In this document: piece by piece, positions 17,655 to 26,449 of the stretch
Layout of the letters: every line of letters begins with the position of its first letter
Position numbering within the stretch: position 1 is the stretch's first letter
NCBI RefSeq assembly: GCF_003063505.1
Contig: NZ_NERW01000001.1
Coordinates: 1,108,501 to 1,172,500, forward strand
Source: Limnohabitans sp. T6-20
GTDB lineage: Bacteria; Pseudomonadota; Gammaproteobacteria; Burkholderiales; Burkholderiaceae_C
Direction: 5' to 3'
Length of the DNA: 64,000 nucleotides
Made by a program: the position numbers and the translations under genes
The notes under the pieces: generated by a model
The model's database searches: none
What the model saw: only the letters and a program-made list of their open reading frames with translations
What the model was told of the DNA's origin: nothing

Positions 17655-19262
17655 ATGACTGTTTTGCACTCCCAATTGAACCCGCGTTCGGCCGATTTTC
17701 AGCACAACGCCGCTGCCATGCGCGGCTTGGTCGATGACTTGCGCGCACACCTGGAGCGTATCGCTTTGGGCGGCGGTGACGCTCCTCGCGCCAAACACAC
17801 CGCCCGGGGCAAGCTGCTGCCGCGTGACCGCGTGCAAATGCTGCTCGACCCCGGCACGCCCTTCCTCGAAGTTGCGCCGCTGGCGGCCCTCAACATGTAC
17901 AACAACGACGCGCCCAGCTCGGGCGTGATCGTGGGCATTGGCCGCGTGAGCGGGGTGGACTGCATGATCGTGTGCAACGACGCCACGGTGAAGGGCGGCA
18001 CCTACTACCCCATGACCGTCAAAAAGCATTTGCGTGCGCAAGAGATCGCCCAGCAAAACCGCTTGCCCTGCATTTATTTGGTCGACTCGGGCGGTGCCAA
18101 CTTGCCCAACCAGGACGAGGTCTTTCCTGACCGTGACCACTTTGGCCGCATCTTCTTCAACCAAGCCAACATGAGCGCGCAAGGCATCGCGCAAATCGCG
18201 GTGGTCATGGGCTCGTGCACGGCAGGCGGGGCTTATGTGCCCGCCATGAGCGACGAAACCATCATCGTCAAAAACCAGGGCACCATCTTTTTGGGCGGCC
18301 CGCCTTTGGTCAAAGCGGCGACGGGCGAAGTGGTCACCGCCGAAGACCTGGGCGGTGGCGATGTGCACACCCGGTTGTCTGGTGTTGCCGATCACCTGGC
18401 GCAAAACGATGTGCATGCCTTGTCTTTGGCGCGTCAGGCGGTCAAAAACCTCAATGCGCAAAAGGCCCCCAACATCGCCACGCACGCGCCGGTGCCGCCC
18501 AAGTTCGATGCCGAAGAGTTGTACGGCGTGATCCCGACCGACACGCGCAAGCCCTTTGATGTGCGAGAGATCATTGCCCGCATCGTCGATGGCTCGGAGT
18601 TCGACGAATTCAAATCGCGCTTCGGCACCACCTTGATCTGTGGCTTTGCCCGCATCGAAGGCATGCCCGTGGGCATCATTGCCAACAACGGCATTTTGTT
18701 CAGCGAGTCGGCCCTCAAAGGCGCGCACTTCATCGAACTGTGCTGCCAGCGCAAGATCCCGCTGGTGTTTTTGCAGAACATCACCGGCTTCATGGTCGGC
18801 CGCAAATACGAAAACGAAGGCATCGCCCGCAATGGTGCCAAGATGGTCACGGCCGTGGCCACAGCCGCTGTACCCAAGTTCACCATCATCATTGGCGGCA
18901 GCTTTGGCGCAGGCAACTACGGCATGTGCGGCCGCGCCTACAGTCCTCGCTTTTTGTGGATGTGGCCCAACGCCCGAATCTCGGTCATGGGGGGCGAGCA
19001 GGCCGCGAGCGTGCTGGCCACCGTCAAGCGCGACGGCATCGAAGGCAAGGGCGGCCAGTGGAGCATGGAGGAAGAAGAAGCCTTCAAAGCCCCGATCAAG
19101 CAGCAATACGAAGACCAAGGCCACCCCTACTACGCCACCGCCCGCATCTGGGACGACGGCGTGATCGACCCGGCCGACACGCGCCGCGTGCTGGCGCTGG
19201 GTTTGAGTGCATCGCTGAATGCGCCGATCCCCGAGACGAAGTTTGGTTTGTTCCGGATGTGA
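17655..19262 (+). CDS. liuB: Methylcrotonyl-CoA carboxylase, carboxyltransferase (beta) subunit
   Basis: Transfers the carboxyl group from biotin to 3-methylcrotonyl-CoA in leucine degradation. The protein has 535 residues with N- and C-terminal carboxyltransferase domains. Typical stretches are [50 protein letters not shown] and [17 protein letters not shown], the last distinguishing methylcrotonyl- from propionyl-CoA carboxylases. I use the ATG at 17655 with a ggaag ribosome site; the in-frame ATG at 17607 is less likely. Followed by liuC after 10 bases. Confidence 0.95.
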   Translation: MTVLHSQLNPRSADFQHNAAAMRGLVDDLRAHLERIALGGGDAPRAKHTARGKLLPRDRVQMLLDPGTPFLEVAPLAALNMYNNDAPSSGVIVGIGRVSGVDCMIVCNDATVKGGTYYPMTVKKHLRAQEIAQQNRLPCIYLVDSGGANLPNQDEVFPDRDHFGRIFFNQANMSAQGIAQIAVVMGSCTAGGAYVPAMSDETIIVKNQGTIFLGGPPLVKAATGEVVTAEDLGGGDVHTRLSGVADHLAQNDVHALSLARQAVKNLNAQKAPNIATHAPVPPKFDAEELYGVIPTDTRKPFDVREIIARIVDGSEFDEFKSRFGTTLICGFARIEGMPVGIIANNGILFSESALKGAHFIELCCQRKIPLVFLQNITGFMVGRKYENEGIARNGAKMVTAVATAAVPKFTIIIGGSFGAGNYGMCGRAYSPRFLWMWPNARISVMGGEQAASVLATVKRDGIEGKGGQWSMEEEEAFKAPIKQQYEDQGHPYYATARIWDDGVIDPADTRRVLALGLSASLNAPIPETKFGLFRM

Positions 19263-19272
19263 AGGTGTGCAA

Positions 19273-20052
19273 ATGAGTGCCCTCTATATTTCCATCCAAG
19301 GCGGCGTGCAAACCATCACGCTGTCGCGCCCCGATGTGCGCAATGCGTTCAACGACGAAGTCATTGCCGAGCTGAAACAGGCTTTTCTGGCGGTGGCCCA
19401 AGACGCCAGCGTGCGCTGTGTGGTGCTGGCGGCGGTTGGCCCAGCCTTTTGCGCCGGTGCCGACCTGAACTGGATGCGCCGCATGGCCGACTACACCCGC
19501 GACGAAAACCTGACCGATGCGGGCGAGCTGGCGGCGATGCTTCGGGCGATTTACGAATGTCCGCAACCCACCATCGCCCGCGTGCAGGGCGACGTGTATG
19601 CCGGGGGCATGGGCCTGGTGGCAGCGTGCGACATGGCGGTGAGTGTGGACACGGCGAACTATTGCCTGAGTGAAGTCAAGCTCGGACTGATCCCCGCGAC
19701 CATCAGCCCTTACGTGATCCGCGCCATGGGCGCGCGTGCGGCGCACCGTTACTTTTTGACGGCCGAACGCTTTGGCGCGGCTGAAGCACACCGTATCGGT
19801 TTTGTGCACGAGGTGGTGGCGGCCGATGCGCTGGATGCCAAAGTGGCCGAGCTGACCCAAGCGCTGGTGAGTGCCAGCCCCCACGCCGTGTGCGCCTGCA
19901 AGAAGCTGGTGCAGGACGTGGCCGAACGCGAGATCAACGACGCGCTGGTGCGTCAGACGGTGGAAGGCATTGCCGACATACGTGCCAGCAGCGAAGGCAA
20001 AGAGGGCGTGCAGTCCTTTTTGCAAAAACGTAAACCCAACTGGTTGGTGTGA
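19273..20052 (+). CDS. liuC: Methylglutaconyl-CoA hydratase (enoyl-CoA hydratase family)
   Basis: Crotonase-fold enzyme of 259 residues, hydrating 3-methylglutaconyl-CoA to HMG-CoA. The oxyanion-hole segments are visible (AAVGPAFCAGADLNWMRRM and GDVYAGGMGLVAACDMAV), with SEVKLGLIPATISPYV carrying the catalytic glutamate region. Position between the two methylcrotonyl-CoA carboxylase subunit genes, with gaps of 10 bases on each side, fixes the likely substrate; sequence alone would only say enoyl-CoA hydratase. Confidence 0.92.
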   Translation: MSALYISIQGGVQTITLSRPDVRNAFNDEVIAELKQAFLAVAQDASVRCVVLAAVGPAFCAGADLNWMRRMADYTRDENLTDAGELAAMLRAIYECPQPTIARVQGDVYAGGMGLVAACDMAVSVDTANYCLSEVKLGLIPATISPYVIRAMGARAAHRYFLTAERFGAAEAHRIGFVHEVVAADALDAKVAELTQALVSASPHAVCACKKLVQDVAEREINDALVRQTVEGIADIRASSEGKEGVQSFLQKRKPNWLV

Positions 20053-20062
20053 GGAAATAGAC

Positions 20063-22093
20063 ATGTTCAAAAAAATACTGATCGCCAACCGTGGCGAAAT
20101 CGCCTGCCGAGTCGCAGCCACCGCCCGCCGTATGGGCATCCAGACCGTGGCCGTTTACTCAGACGCTGACGCCGGTGCCAAGCATGTGCAGGCTTGCGAC
20201 GAAGCGGTGCATGTGGGCGGCAGCGCCCCCAAAGACAGCTACCTGCGCTGGGAGCGAATTCTGGAAGCCGCCAAGGCCACGGGCGCTGAAGCGGTGCACC
20301 CCGGCTATGGTTTTTTGAGCGAGAACGAAGACTTTGCCAAGGCCTGTGCCGCAGCCGGTCTGGTGTTCATCGGCCCGCCTGCTTCGGCCATTTTGGCGAT
20401 GGGCCTCAAGGCCGAGTCCAAGCGTTTGATGGAATCTGCCGGTGTGCCCTTGGTGCCTGGCTACCACGGCGCAGACCAAGACCCGGCACTGCTGCAACGC
20501 GAAGCCGACCGCATCGGTTATCCGGCCTTGATCAAAGCCAGCGCAGGCGGTGGTGGCAAAGGCATGCGCGTGGTCGAAAAGTCCGAAGACTTTGCCGCTG
20601 CGCTGGCAGCGTGCCAACGCGAAGCCATCAACAGCTTTGGCAGCGACGCGGTGCTGATTGAAAAATACGTGCAGCGCCCTCGTCACATCGAGATTCAGGT
20701 GTTTGGCGACACGCAAGGCAACTGCGTCTATCTGTTTGAGCGCGACTGTTCGGTGCAGCGCCGCCACCAAAAAGTGCTCGAAGAGGCCCCGGCCCCCGGC
20801 ATGACCGAAGCCCTGCGTGCGCAAATGGGCGCAGCTGCGGTGGCGGCGGCCAAAGCGGTGAACTATGTGGGCGCGGGCACGGTGGAATTCATCGTCGAGC
20901 AAACGGCGTATGACCAGCCTGAGTCCATGAAGTTTTTCTTCATGGAGATGAACACCCGCTTGCAGGTGGAGCACCCGGTGACCGAGGCCATCACTGGTCT
21001 GGACCTGGTGGAGTGGCAGTTGCGTGTGGCCAGCGGCGAGCCTTTGCCTTTGCGTCAGGACCAACTGCGCATTCAGGGCCATGCCATCGAAGCGCGCATC
21101 TGCGCCGAAAACCCCGACAACAACTTCTTGCCTGCCACCGGCACCTTGCAGGTCTACCGCAAGCCGCAAGCCAGCAGCTTTGAGCGAACGAACATGAGCG
21201 ACACAGGCGTCGCGGTGCGCATCGACGACGGTGTGCGCGAGGGCGACACCATCAGCCCGTTCTACGATTCCATGGTGGCCAAGCTGATCGTGCACGGCGA
21301 CACCCGTGAACAAGCGCTGGCGCGTCTGGACACCGCGCTCGCGCAAACCCACATCGTGGGCCTGAACACCAATGTGCAGTTCTTGCGCCATGTGGTGCGT
21401 TCGCCCGCCTTTGCCAAGGCACAACTCGACACCGCGCTCATTCAGCGTGAAGCAGCGGTGCTGTTCAAACAGGAAGCCGTGGGCTTGCCTGCGGCCGTGG
21501 CCGCCGTGGTGGCGCACACTTTGCAGGCCGACAAGGCCTTGCAGGGGCAAGACCCGTTCAGCCGCCGCGATGGCTGGCAGTCACACGGGCTGGCGCAGCG
21601 CCGTTTTGAATTCGTCTGGCAAGACCAGCCACGCTCGGCTCGCCTGAGCTATCTGCACGACGGCGCTGTGAGCCTGTCGCTCGAAGGCGATGCCCCGGTG
21701 TCGGGCATGTTGAGTTTTGCGCCCCATGGTGCAGGCCTGTGGGTGCAGTGGGACGATGCACGGTGCTTCAGCCAGATCGACTGGCAAGGCGAGACCGCGC
21801 ACATCTTCACGCCCCAGGGCGCGACCCGCATCACCGTGCTCGACCCCTTGGCCCACGCCGGCGAAGCCGCCCAAGAAGGTGGCCGCCTCACCGCCCCCAT
21901 GCCGGGCAAGGTGGTGTCTTTTGCCGTCAAGGCGGGCGACAAGGTCAAGGCCGGTCAGGCGCTCGCGGTGATGGAAGCCATGAAGATGGAGCACACCATC
22001 AGTGCGCCCAAAGATGGCACGGTGGCCGAGCTGCTGTACGCACCCGGCGATCAGGTGGCCGATGGGGCTGAGCTGCTCAAGCTGTCGGTGTGA
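20063..22093 (+). CDS. liuD: Methylcrotonyl-CoA carboxylase, biotin-containing (alpha) subunit
   Basis: Biotin carboxylase plus biotin carrier, 676 residues. The N-terminal ATP-grasp biotin carboxylase domain (residues 1-450) shows ANRGEIACRV, ASAGGGGKGMRVV, FERDCSVQRRHQKVLEEAPA and MNTRLQVEHPVTE. The C-terminal carrier domain has AMKMEH with the biotinylated lysine at residue 641. The ATG at 20063 has a gagg ribosome site ten bases after liuC. A REP-like repeat follows the stop codon, where the transcript may end or be stabilised. Confidence 0.95.
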   Translation: MFKKILIANRGEIACRVAATARRMGIQTVAVYSDADAGAKHVQACDEAVHVGGSAPKDSYLRWERILEAAKATGAEAVHPGYGFLSENEDFAKACAAAGLVFIGPPASAILAMGLKAESKRLMESAGVPLVPGYHGADQDPALLQREADRIGYPALIKASAGGGGKGMRVVEKSEDFAAALAACQREAINSFGSDAVLIEKYVQRPRHIEIQVFGDTQGNCVYLFERDCSVQRRHQKVLEEAPAPGMTEALRAQMGAAAVAAAKAVNYVGAGTVEFIVEQTAYDQPESMKFFFMEMNTRLQVEHPVTEAITGLDLVEWQLRVASGEPLPLRQDQLRIQGHAIEARICAENPDNNFLPATGTLQVYRKPQASSFERTNMSDTGVAVRIDDGVREGDTISPFYDSMVAKLIVHGDTREQALARLDTALAQTHIVGLNTNVQFLRHVVRSPAFAKAQLDTALIQREAAVLFKQEAVGLPAAVAAVVAHTLQADKALQGQDPFSRRDGWQSHGLAQRRFEFVWQDQPRSARLSYLHDGAVSLSLEGDAPVSGMLSFAPHGAGLWVQWDDARCFSQIDWQGETAHIFTPQGATRITVLDPLAHAGEAAQEGGRLTAPMPGKVVSFAVKAGDKVKAGQALAVMEAMKMEHTISAPKDGTVAELLYAPGDQVADGAELLKLSV

Positions 22094-22143
22094 AACGTTT
22101 GCGGCTGCGGCGTACGCTGGCTATTGAAGTGGGCTCAGACTGT

Positions 22144-22218
22144 TGTGGGAGGCCGCCCCTGCGGCCGAATGCCTGCTCAGCCTTGGCGCGCATTCGCGAG
22201 CACGGGCTCACTCCCACA
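22144..22218. repeat. REP-like inverted repeat, copy C
   Basis: Same bipartite layout as copy A: GTGGGAGGCCGCCCCTGCGG at the left and CGCGAGCACGGGCTCACTCC at the right, separated by about 25 bases. It occupies much of the 205-base gap between liuD and the next gene. Nothing else is recognisable in the rest of that gap. Confidence 0.85.
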
Positions 22219-22298
22219 AAAGGAAACTGACGGGCCTGTACAGGAGGGCCTTGCCCTTGGTGACAGCCCGGTCAGACGCTTGCTGACAAAATCACGCC

Positions 22299-23219
22299 AT
22301 GAAAATCACCATCTGTTTTGCAGGTCTGCCGCCAGAGCCTTGGGTGCAGGGCCTGCAGCAAGCGTTTCCACAGGCTGAGGTTTTTGCATGGGCTCCCGGA
22401 GCCCCCCAAGCCGACCACGCCATCGTCTGGGCACCGCCCCAGCAGTTCATCGACGAACAGCCGGGGTTGCAAACCCTGTTCAACATTGGCGCGGGTGTGG
22501 ATGCCTTGCTCCAGTTGAAACTGTCGCCAAGCCTGAAGGTTGTGCGCCTGGACGATGCGGGCATGTCGGTGCAAATGGCCGAGTTCGTGTGCCACGCGGT
22601 GATCCGACATTTTCGGGAGCTGGATGGCTACGACGCCGACACGCAAGCGGGCAAATGGTCCTACCGCAAACCCCGCAGCCGTGCCGATTTTGCAGTGGGC
22701 GTGATGGGCTTGGGCGTGCTGGGTGAGCGCGTGGCCAAGGCCTTGCAGGTCTTCGAATTCCCGGTGAACGGCTTCAGCCGCAGTGCCAAAGACCTGCCAG
22801 GCATCCGCTGCTTCAGCGGCGCACAAGGCTTGTCTGAGTTTTTGGCCGCCACGCGGGTGCTGGTCAACCTGATGCCGCTCACGCCCGAAACCGAAAACAT
22901 CCTGAACCACGCCAACTTGTCGCAGTTGCAAAAGGGCGGCTATGTGATCAACGTGGCGCGCGGCAAGCATCTGGTGGAAGAAGACTTGATCGCATTGATC
23001 GACAGCGGTCATTTGGCCGGGGCTACGCTCGACGTGTTCCGCACCGAGCCCTTGCCAGCCGAACACCCTTTTTGGCAACACCCAAAAATCACCGTCACGC
23101 CCCACACCTCGGCCCGCACTTTGCGCGAAGAAAGCGTCGCGCAAATCGTGGGCAAAATTCAGGCTTTGCAGCGCGGCGAGGCGATCAACGGCATCGTCGA
23201 TCACCAGCGCGGCTACTGA
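22299..23219 (+). CDS. ghrA: Glyoxylate/hydroxypyruvate reductase A-like dehydrogenase
   Basis: D-2-hydroxyacid dehydrogenase of 306 residues reducing glyoxylate or hydroxypyruvate with NADPH. The NAD(P) loop is GVMGLGVLGERVAKAL; other signatures are LPLTPET-like NLMPLTPETENIL, INVARGKHLVEEDLIALID and the catalytic His in TPHTSARTLREE. N-terminal and overall length match GhrA rather than longer SerA-type enzymes. It lies inside the liu gene series before HMG-CoA lyase with a 17-base gap; whether its presence there is functional or incidental is unclear. Confidence 0.85.
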   Translation: MKITICFAGLPPEPWVQGLQQAFPQAEVFAWAPGAPQADHAIVWAPPQQFIDEQPGLQTLFNIGAGVDALLQLKLSPSLKVVRLDDAGMSVQMAEFVCHAVIRHFRELDGYDADTQAGKWSYRKPRSRADFAVGVMGLGVLGERVAKALQVFEFPVNGFSRSAKDLPGIRCFSGAQGLSEFLAATRVLVNLMPLTPETENILNHANLSQLQKGGYVINVARGKHLVEEDLIALIDSGHLAGATLDVFRTEPLPAEHPFWQHPKITVTPHTSARTLREESVAQIVGKIQALQRGEAINGIVDHQRGY

Positions 23220-23236
23220 GCAGAAAGAAAAGAACC

Positions 23237-24145
23237 ATGCCCATTCCCAAACGCGTACAACTCATCGACGTCGGCCCCCGCGACGGCCTGCAAAACGAAA
23301 AGCAGCCTGTGCCAGCCTCGGTCAAGATTGAGCTGGTGCACCGCTTGCAAGCCGCAGGCCTGACCGAAATCGAAGTCACCAGTTTCGTCAGCCCCAAGTG
23401 GGTGCCGCAAATGGCCGACAACGCCGAAGTGATGGTGGGCATCCAGCGCCAGAGCGGTGTGCGCTATTCGGTGCTCACGCCCAACCTGCAGGGCTTTGAG
23501 GCGGCTCTCAAAACGCAGCCCGACGAGATCGTTGTTTTTGGTGCGGCCAGCGAAGCCTTCAGCCAGAAAAACATCAACTGCTCCATTGCCGAAAGCATCG
23601 AGCGTTTTGCGCCGGTGGTGCAGGCGGGGCTGGCCGCAGGCATCGCGGTGCGTGGTGCGATGAGTTGCACTGTGGGCTGCCCTTACGAGGGCGACATCGC
23701 ACCCGAGCGCGTGGCGTATCTGGCTGGTTTGATGAAGCAGATTGGTGTGCAGCGCGTGGACGTGGCCGACACGATTGGCGTGGGCACGCCGTTCAAGGTG
23801 CAAAAGGCCATCGAGGCCACGCTGCAATCTTTCGATGTGGACCACATCTGCGGCCACTTCCATGACACCTATGGACAGGCGCTGTCCAACACGCTGGCGG
23901 CGCTGCAGATGGGTGTGTGGAATTTCCAGTCGTCGGTGGCCGGTCTGGGTGGTTGCCCTTATGCCAAGGGGGCGACGGGTAACGTGGCCACAGAAGACGT
24001 GGTCTACATGCTGCATGGCATGGGCATCGAGACCGGTGTTGATCTGGACAAGCTGATCGATGCCGGGGCCTACATCAGCGAGTTTTTGGGCCGTAAAACC
24101 CAGTCGCGTGTGGCCACCGCCATCCTCAACAAGCGGGCGGGCTGA
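23237..24145 (+). CDS. liuE: Hydroxymethylglutaryl-CoA lyase
   Basis: Cleaves HMG-CoA to acetyl-CoA and acetoacetate, the last reaction of the leucine branch. TIM-barrel protein of 302 residues with the metal/active-site segments DVGPRDGLQNE near the N-terminus, CGHFHDTYGQA, and the signature GGCPYAKGATGNVATED with the catalytic Cys. I use the ATG at 23237; the longer in-frame version starts inside ghrA. Followed by a YbaK-type gene after three bases. Confidence 0.95.
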   Translation: MPIPKRVQLIDVGPRDGLQNEKQPVPASVKIELVHRLQAAGLTEIEVTSFVSPKWVPQMADNAEVMVGIQRQSGVRYSVLTPNLQGFEAALKTQPDEIVVFGAASEAFSQKNINCSIAESIERFAPVVQAGLAAGIAVRGAMSCTVGCPYEGDIAPERVAYLAGLMKQIGVQRVDVADTIGVGTPFKVQKAIEATLQSFDVDHICGHFHDTYGQALSNTLAALQMGVWNFQSSVAGLGGCPYAKGATGNVATEDVVYMLHGMGIETGVDLDKLIDAGAYISEFLGRKTQSRVATAILNKRAG

Positions 24146-24148
24146 AGC

Positions 24149-24661
24149 ATGTGCGGATCAGAACTTCATGCCCTGCCTGAAGGCGTGCAGCGTGTCTCGC
24201 GCGTTTTGCAAGAGGCCGCCCATCCGCATGCGCCGGTGATGCTCGATGGCGCAGCGCGCACCGCCCAAGAGGCTGCCGATGGTTTGGGTGTGCAACTGGG
24301 CCAAATTGCCAAGAGCGTCATCTTCAAGCGCAAGGAAGACGGCGTGGCGGTGTTGGTGGTCACGTCCGGGGACCGGCGTGTGGATGAAAAGAAAGTTTCG
24401 GCCTTGGTGGGCAAGGTCGGCCGCGCCGATGCCGATTTCGTGAAAGCCCAAACGGGCTTCACGATTGGCGGTGTGTCGCCCGTCGCACACCAGAACCCTT
24501 CGGTCACTTTGCTTGACCAGGATCTTTGGCGCTTTGAGGTGGTTTGGGCGGCAGCAGGCCACCCGCACGGGGTGTTTCAATTGCAGCCCGATGACCTCAA
24601 GCGCCTAACCGGCGCACCGGTGGCCGACGTGGTGCAAGCTGCGCCAGAGGAACTTGCATGA
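24149..24661 (+). CDS. YbaK/EbsC-family aminoacyl-tRNA deacylase
   Basis: Single-domain editing protein of 170 residues that, in this family, hydrolyses mischarged tRNAs such as Cys-tRNA-Pro. The conserved lysine lies in QIAKSVIFK, and the GGVSPVAH loop is typical of YbaK/ProX relatives. It ends in a four-base ATGA overlap with the next gene, implying coupling. Exact tRNA specificity cannot be determined here. Confidence 0.84.
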   Translation: MCGSELHALPEGVQRVSRVLQEAAHPHAPVMLDGAARTAQEAADGLGVQLGQIAKSVIFKRKEDGVAVLVVTSGDRRVDEKKVSALVGKVGRADADFVKAQTGFTIGGVSPVAHQNPSVTLLDQDLWRFEVVWAAAGHPHGVFQLQPDDLKRLTGAPVADVVQAAPEELA

Positions 24662-24915
24662 GCCAGCACTATTGGAAAAAACTGAGCGAACGCGCAGAGC
24701 AAGTTCTGGCCGAGCCCACGCCGCCAGCGCCGAATTCGGTGCCATCGCCTTGTGTGTCGCTGTGCCTGATGCACCCCAGCGCAGGCTGGTGCGATGGCTG
24801 TCTGCGCACACTGCCCGAAATTGGCGGCTGGAGCCGGGCCACCGACGAAGAAAAACGCCAGGTCTGGGCGCAGATTCCGGAGCGTTTGCGCCAACGCCAG
24901 GCGCTGGAATCCTGA
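24658..24915 (+). CDS. DUF1289 Cys-rich small protein
   Basis: Protein of 85 residues with the DUF1289 motif PSPCVSLCLMHPSAGWCDGC followed by LRTLPEIGGWSRATDEEKRQVW, a four-cysteine arrangement suggesting metal binding. The family is widespread in proteobacteria, without a settled function. Its start codon overlaps the ybaK-like stop. Confidence 0.85.
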   Translation: MSQHYWKKLSERAEQVLAEPTPPAPNSVPSPCVSLCLMHPSAGWCDGCLRTLPEIGGWSRATDEEKRQVWAQIPERLRQRQALES

Positions 24916-24948
24916 GCTTTTGAAACGTCGATCACCGAGGCCTGCACC

Positions 24949-25590
24949 ATGAAAACCATCCACTTTTACCTCGACTTCATCTCGCCTTACGCCTGGCTGG
25001 CGTTCGATGCCTTGCCGCAAGCCTTGCAAGGCATCAGTGTCCGGGTGGTGCACAAGCCGGTGGTGTTTGGTGCCATGCTCCATCACCATGGCCAGTTGGG
25101 GCCCGCAGAGATTCCCGCCAAGCGTGACTGGACTTACCGGCAGGTGCAGTGGCAAGCGCGCGCGCAAGGCACGCCCTTGCAGCTACCCGCCAGCCACCCT
25201 TTCAATTCTTTGGCTTTGCTGCGCTTGGCCACGGCGTGTGACCCCGCAGGCGAGCCCAACCGCTTTGTGTGCGAAAAGATTTTCCGGCACGTCTGGTGCA
25301 GCGGGCAGGATGCAGCAGATGCACAGCGTCTGGCCGCCTTGAGTGCCGATCTGGCCCCAACGGCCGATGTGGGCAGCGCCGAAGTCAAGCAGCGCCTGAA
25401 GGACAACACGGACGAAGCCCTGGCGCTGAACTTGTTTGGGGTGCCCAGTCTGGTGGTCGATGGCCAGGTGTTTTGGGGCAACGATGCCTTGCCCATGTTG
25501 CGCGCCTATTTGCTGGGCGACCCCTGGTTTGAGAGCGATGACTGGACAGCCGTGGGCCGTTTGCCGGTGGGCGTTCAGCGCAAAGTCTGA
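24949..25590 (+). CDS. 2-hydroxychromene-2-carboxylate isomerase-like (DsbA-fold) protein
   Basis: Glutathione-dependent isomerase-type thioredoxin-fold protein of 213 residues. The N-terminus IHFYLDFISPYAWLAFD has the SPYAW site with serine in place of the DsbA cysteine, as in kappa-class GST/HCCA isomerases. The C-terminal block LFGVPSLVVDGQVFWGND is the cis-proline region. In aromatic degraders these enzymes act on naphthalene intermediates, but no such genes are nearby, so the substrate is open. Confidence 0.85.
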   Translation: MKTIHFYLDFISPYAWLAFDALPQALQGISVRVVHKPVVFGAMLHHHGQLGPAEIPAKRDWTYRQVQWQARAQGTPLQLPASHPFNSLALLRLATACDPAGEPNRFVCEKIFRHVWCSGQDAADAQRLAALSADLAPTADVGSAEVKQRLKDNTDEALALNLFGVPSLVVDGQVFWGNDALPMLRAYLLGDPWFESDDWTAVGRLPVGVQRKV

Positions 25591-25687
25591 GTTTTTCCGG
25601 GGCGTTGCCCATCGGTCTAACCCTCGAATTTGATCTGCGGCAAGTTCTGCATCAGCTTGGGCTGTCATCATGGTGCTGGAGACTTCG

Positions 25688-26449
25688 ATGAAACTGGCCC
25701 TGATTTCCGACATTCATGCCAACCGGCAAGCCTTGCAGGCTTGCCTGGCCCATGCGCGCCAGCAGGGAGCCGATCAATTTGCTTTTCTGGGTGATCTGGT
25801 CGGCTACGGCGCAGACCCTGCGGCTGTGCTGGACGACATCATGGCCTTGGCAGCGCAGGGCGCGCTGGTTTTGCGCGGCAACCACGACGACATGGCGTTG
25901 AACCCGCCCCATGCGCAGGGCGGCGAGGCCACCTTGGGCGCGCAAGGCGCGCAATGGACACACGCGCAGTTGGGTGCTGCCCACCGCGAATTTTTAACCC
26001 ATTTGCCGCTCACCTTGTCGCACGATGGCTTGCTGCTTGTGCATGCCAGCGCCGACCGCCCGGAGTCGTGGCGCTATGTGGATGGCGAGGGTGCCGCTGG
26101 GCGCTGCCTGGAGCAGGCCCTGGCGCAACAGCTGGGGCCGCACGTCCTGGTGGGGCATGTGCACCACCAAGCCTTGTATTACCAGGGGGCAGGCCGAAGC
26201 CTGATGAAATTCGAGCCCATGCCGGGTTCGCCCGTGCCCACCCCGGCGCACAGGCCCATGGTGGCCTGTGTGGGGTCTTGCGGTCAGCCCCGTGATGGCG
26301 ATCCCCGCGCCATGTATGCGATTTGCGACCGCAAGCTGCAAAAGATGACCTTTCATCGGGTGCCCTACAACCACACCGAGGCCGCCGCTGCTATTCGCCG
26401 CGCCGGCTTGCCTGAATCTTTTGCAGAGCGACTGGAGCGTGGACGTTGA
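25688..26449 (+). CDS. Metallophosphoesterase (YfcE/calcineurin-like)
   Basis: Binuclear-metal phosphoesterase of 253 residues. The motifs are in order: SDIHANRQAL, GDLVGYGADP, RGNHDD, and GHVHHQAL late in the domain. I choose the ATG at 25688 over 25670 because of a ggag ribosome site seven bases upstream. The stop overlaps the kinase start by four bases (TTGA). Pairing with a protein kinase raises the possibility that it is a protein phosphatase, but diadenosine- or phosphodiesterase activity is equally compatible. Confidence 0.87.
   Translation: MKLALISDIHANRQALQACLAHARQQGADQFAFLGDLVGYGADPAAVLDDIMALAAQGALVLRGNHDDMALNPPHAQGGEATLGAQGAQWTHAQLGAAHREFLTHLPLTLSHDGLLLVHASADRPESWRYVDGEGAAGRCLEQALAQQLGPHVLVGHVHHQALYYQGAGRSLMKFEPMPGSPVPTPAHRPMVACVGSCGQPRDGDPRAMYAICDRKLQKMTFHRVPYNHTEAAAAIRRAGLPESFAERLERGR

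Noticed and set aside
17523..19124. Upstream extension of the AraC-type gene into liuB
   Set aside because: The extension is antisense to liuB and AraC-type proteins start near the ATG at 17522.
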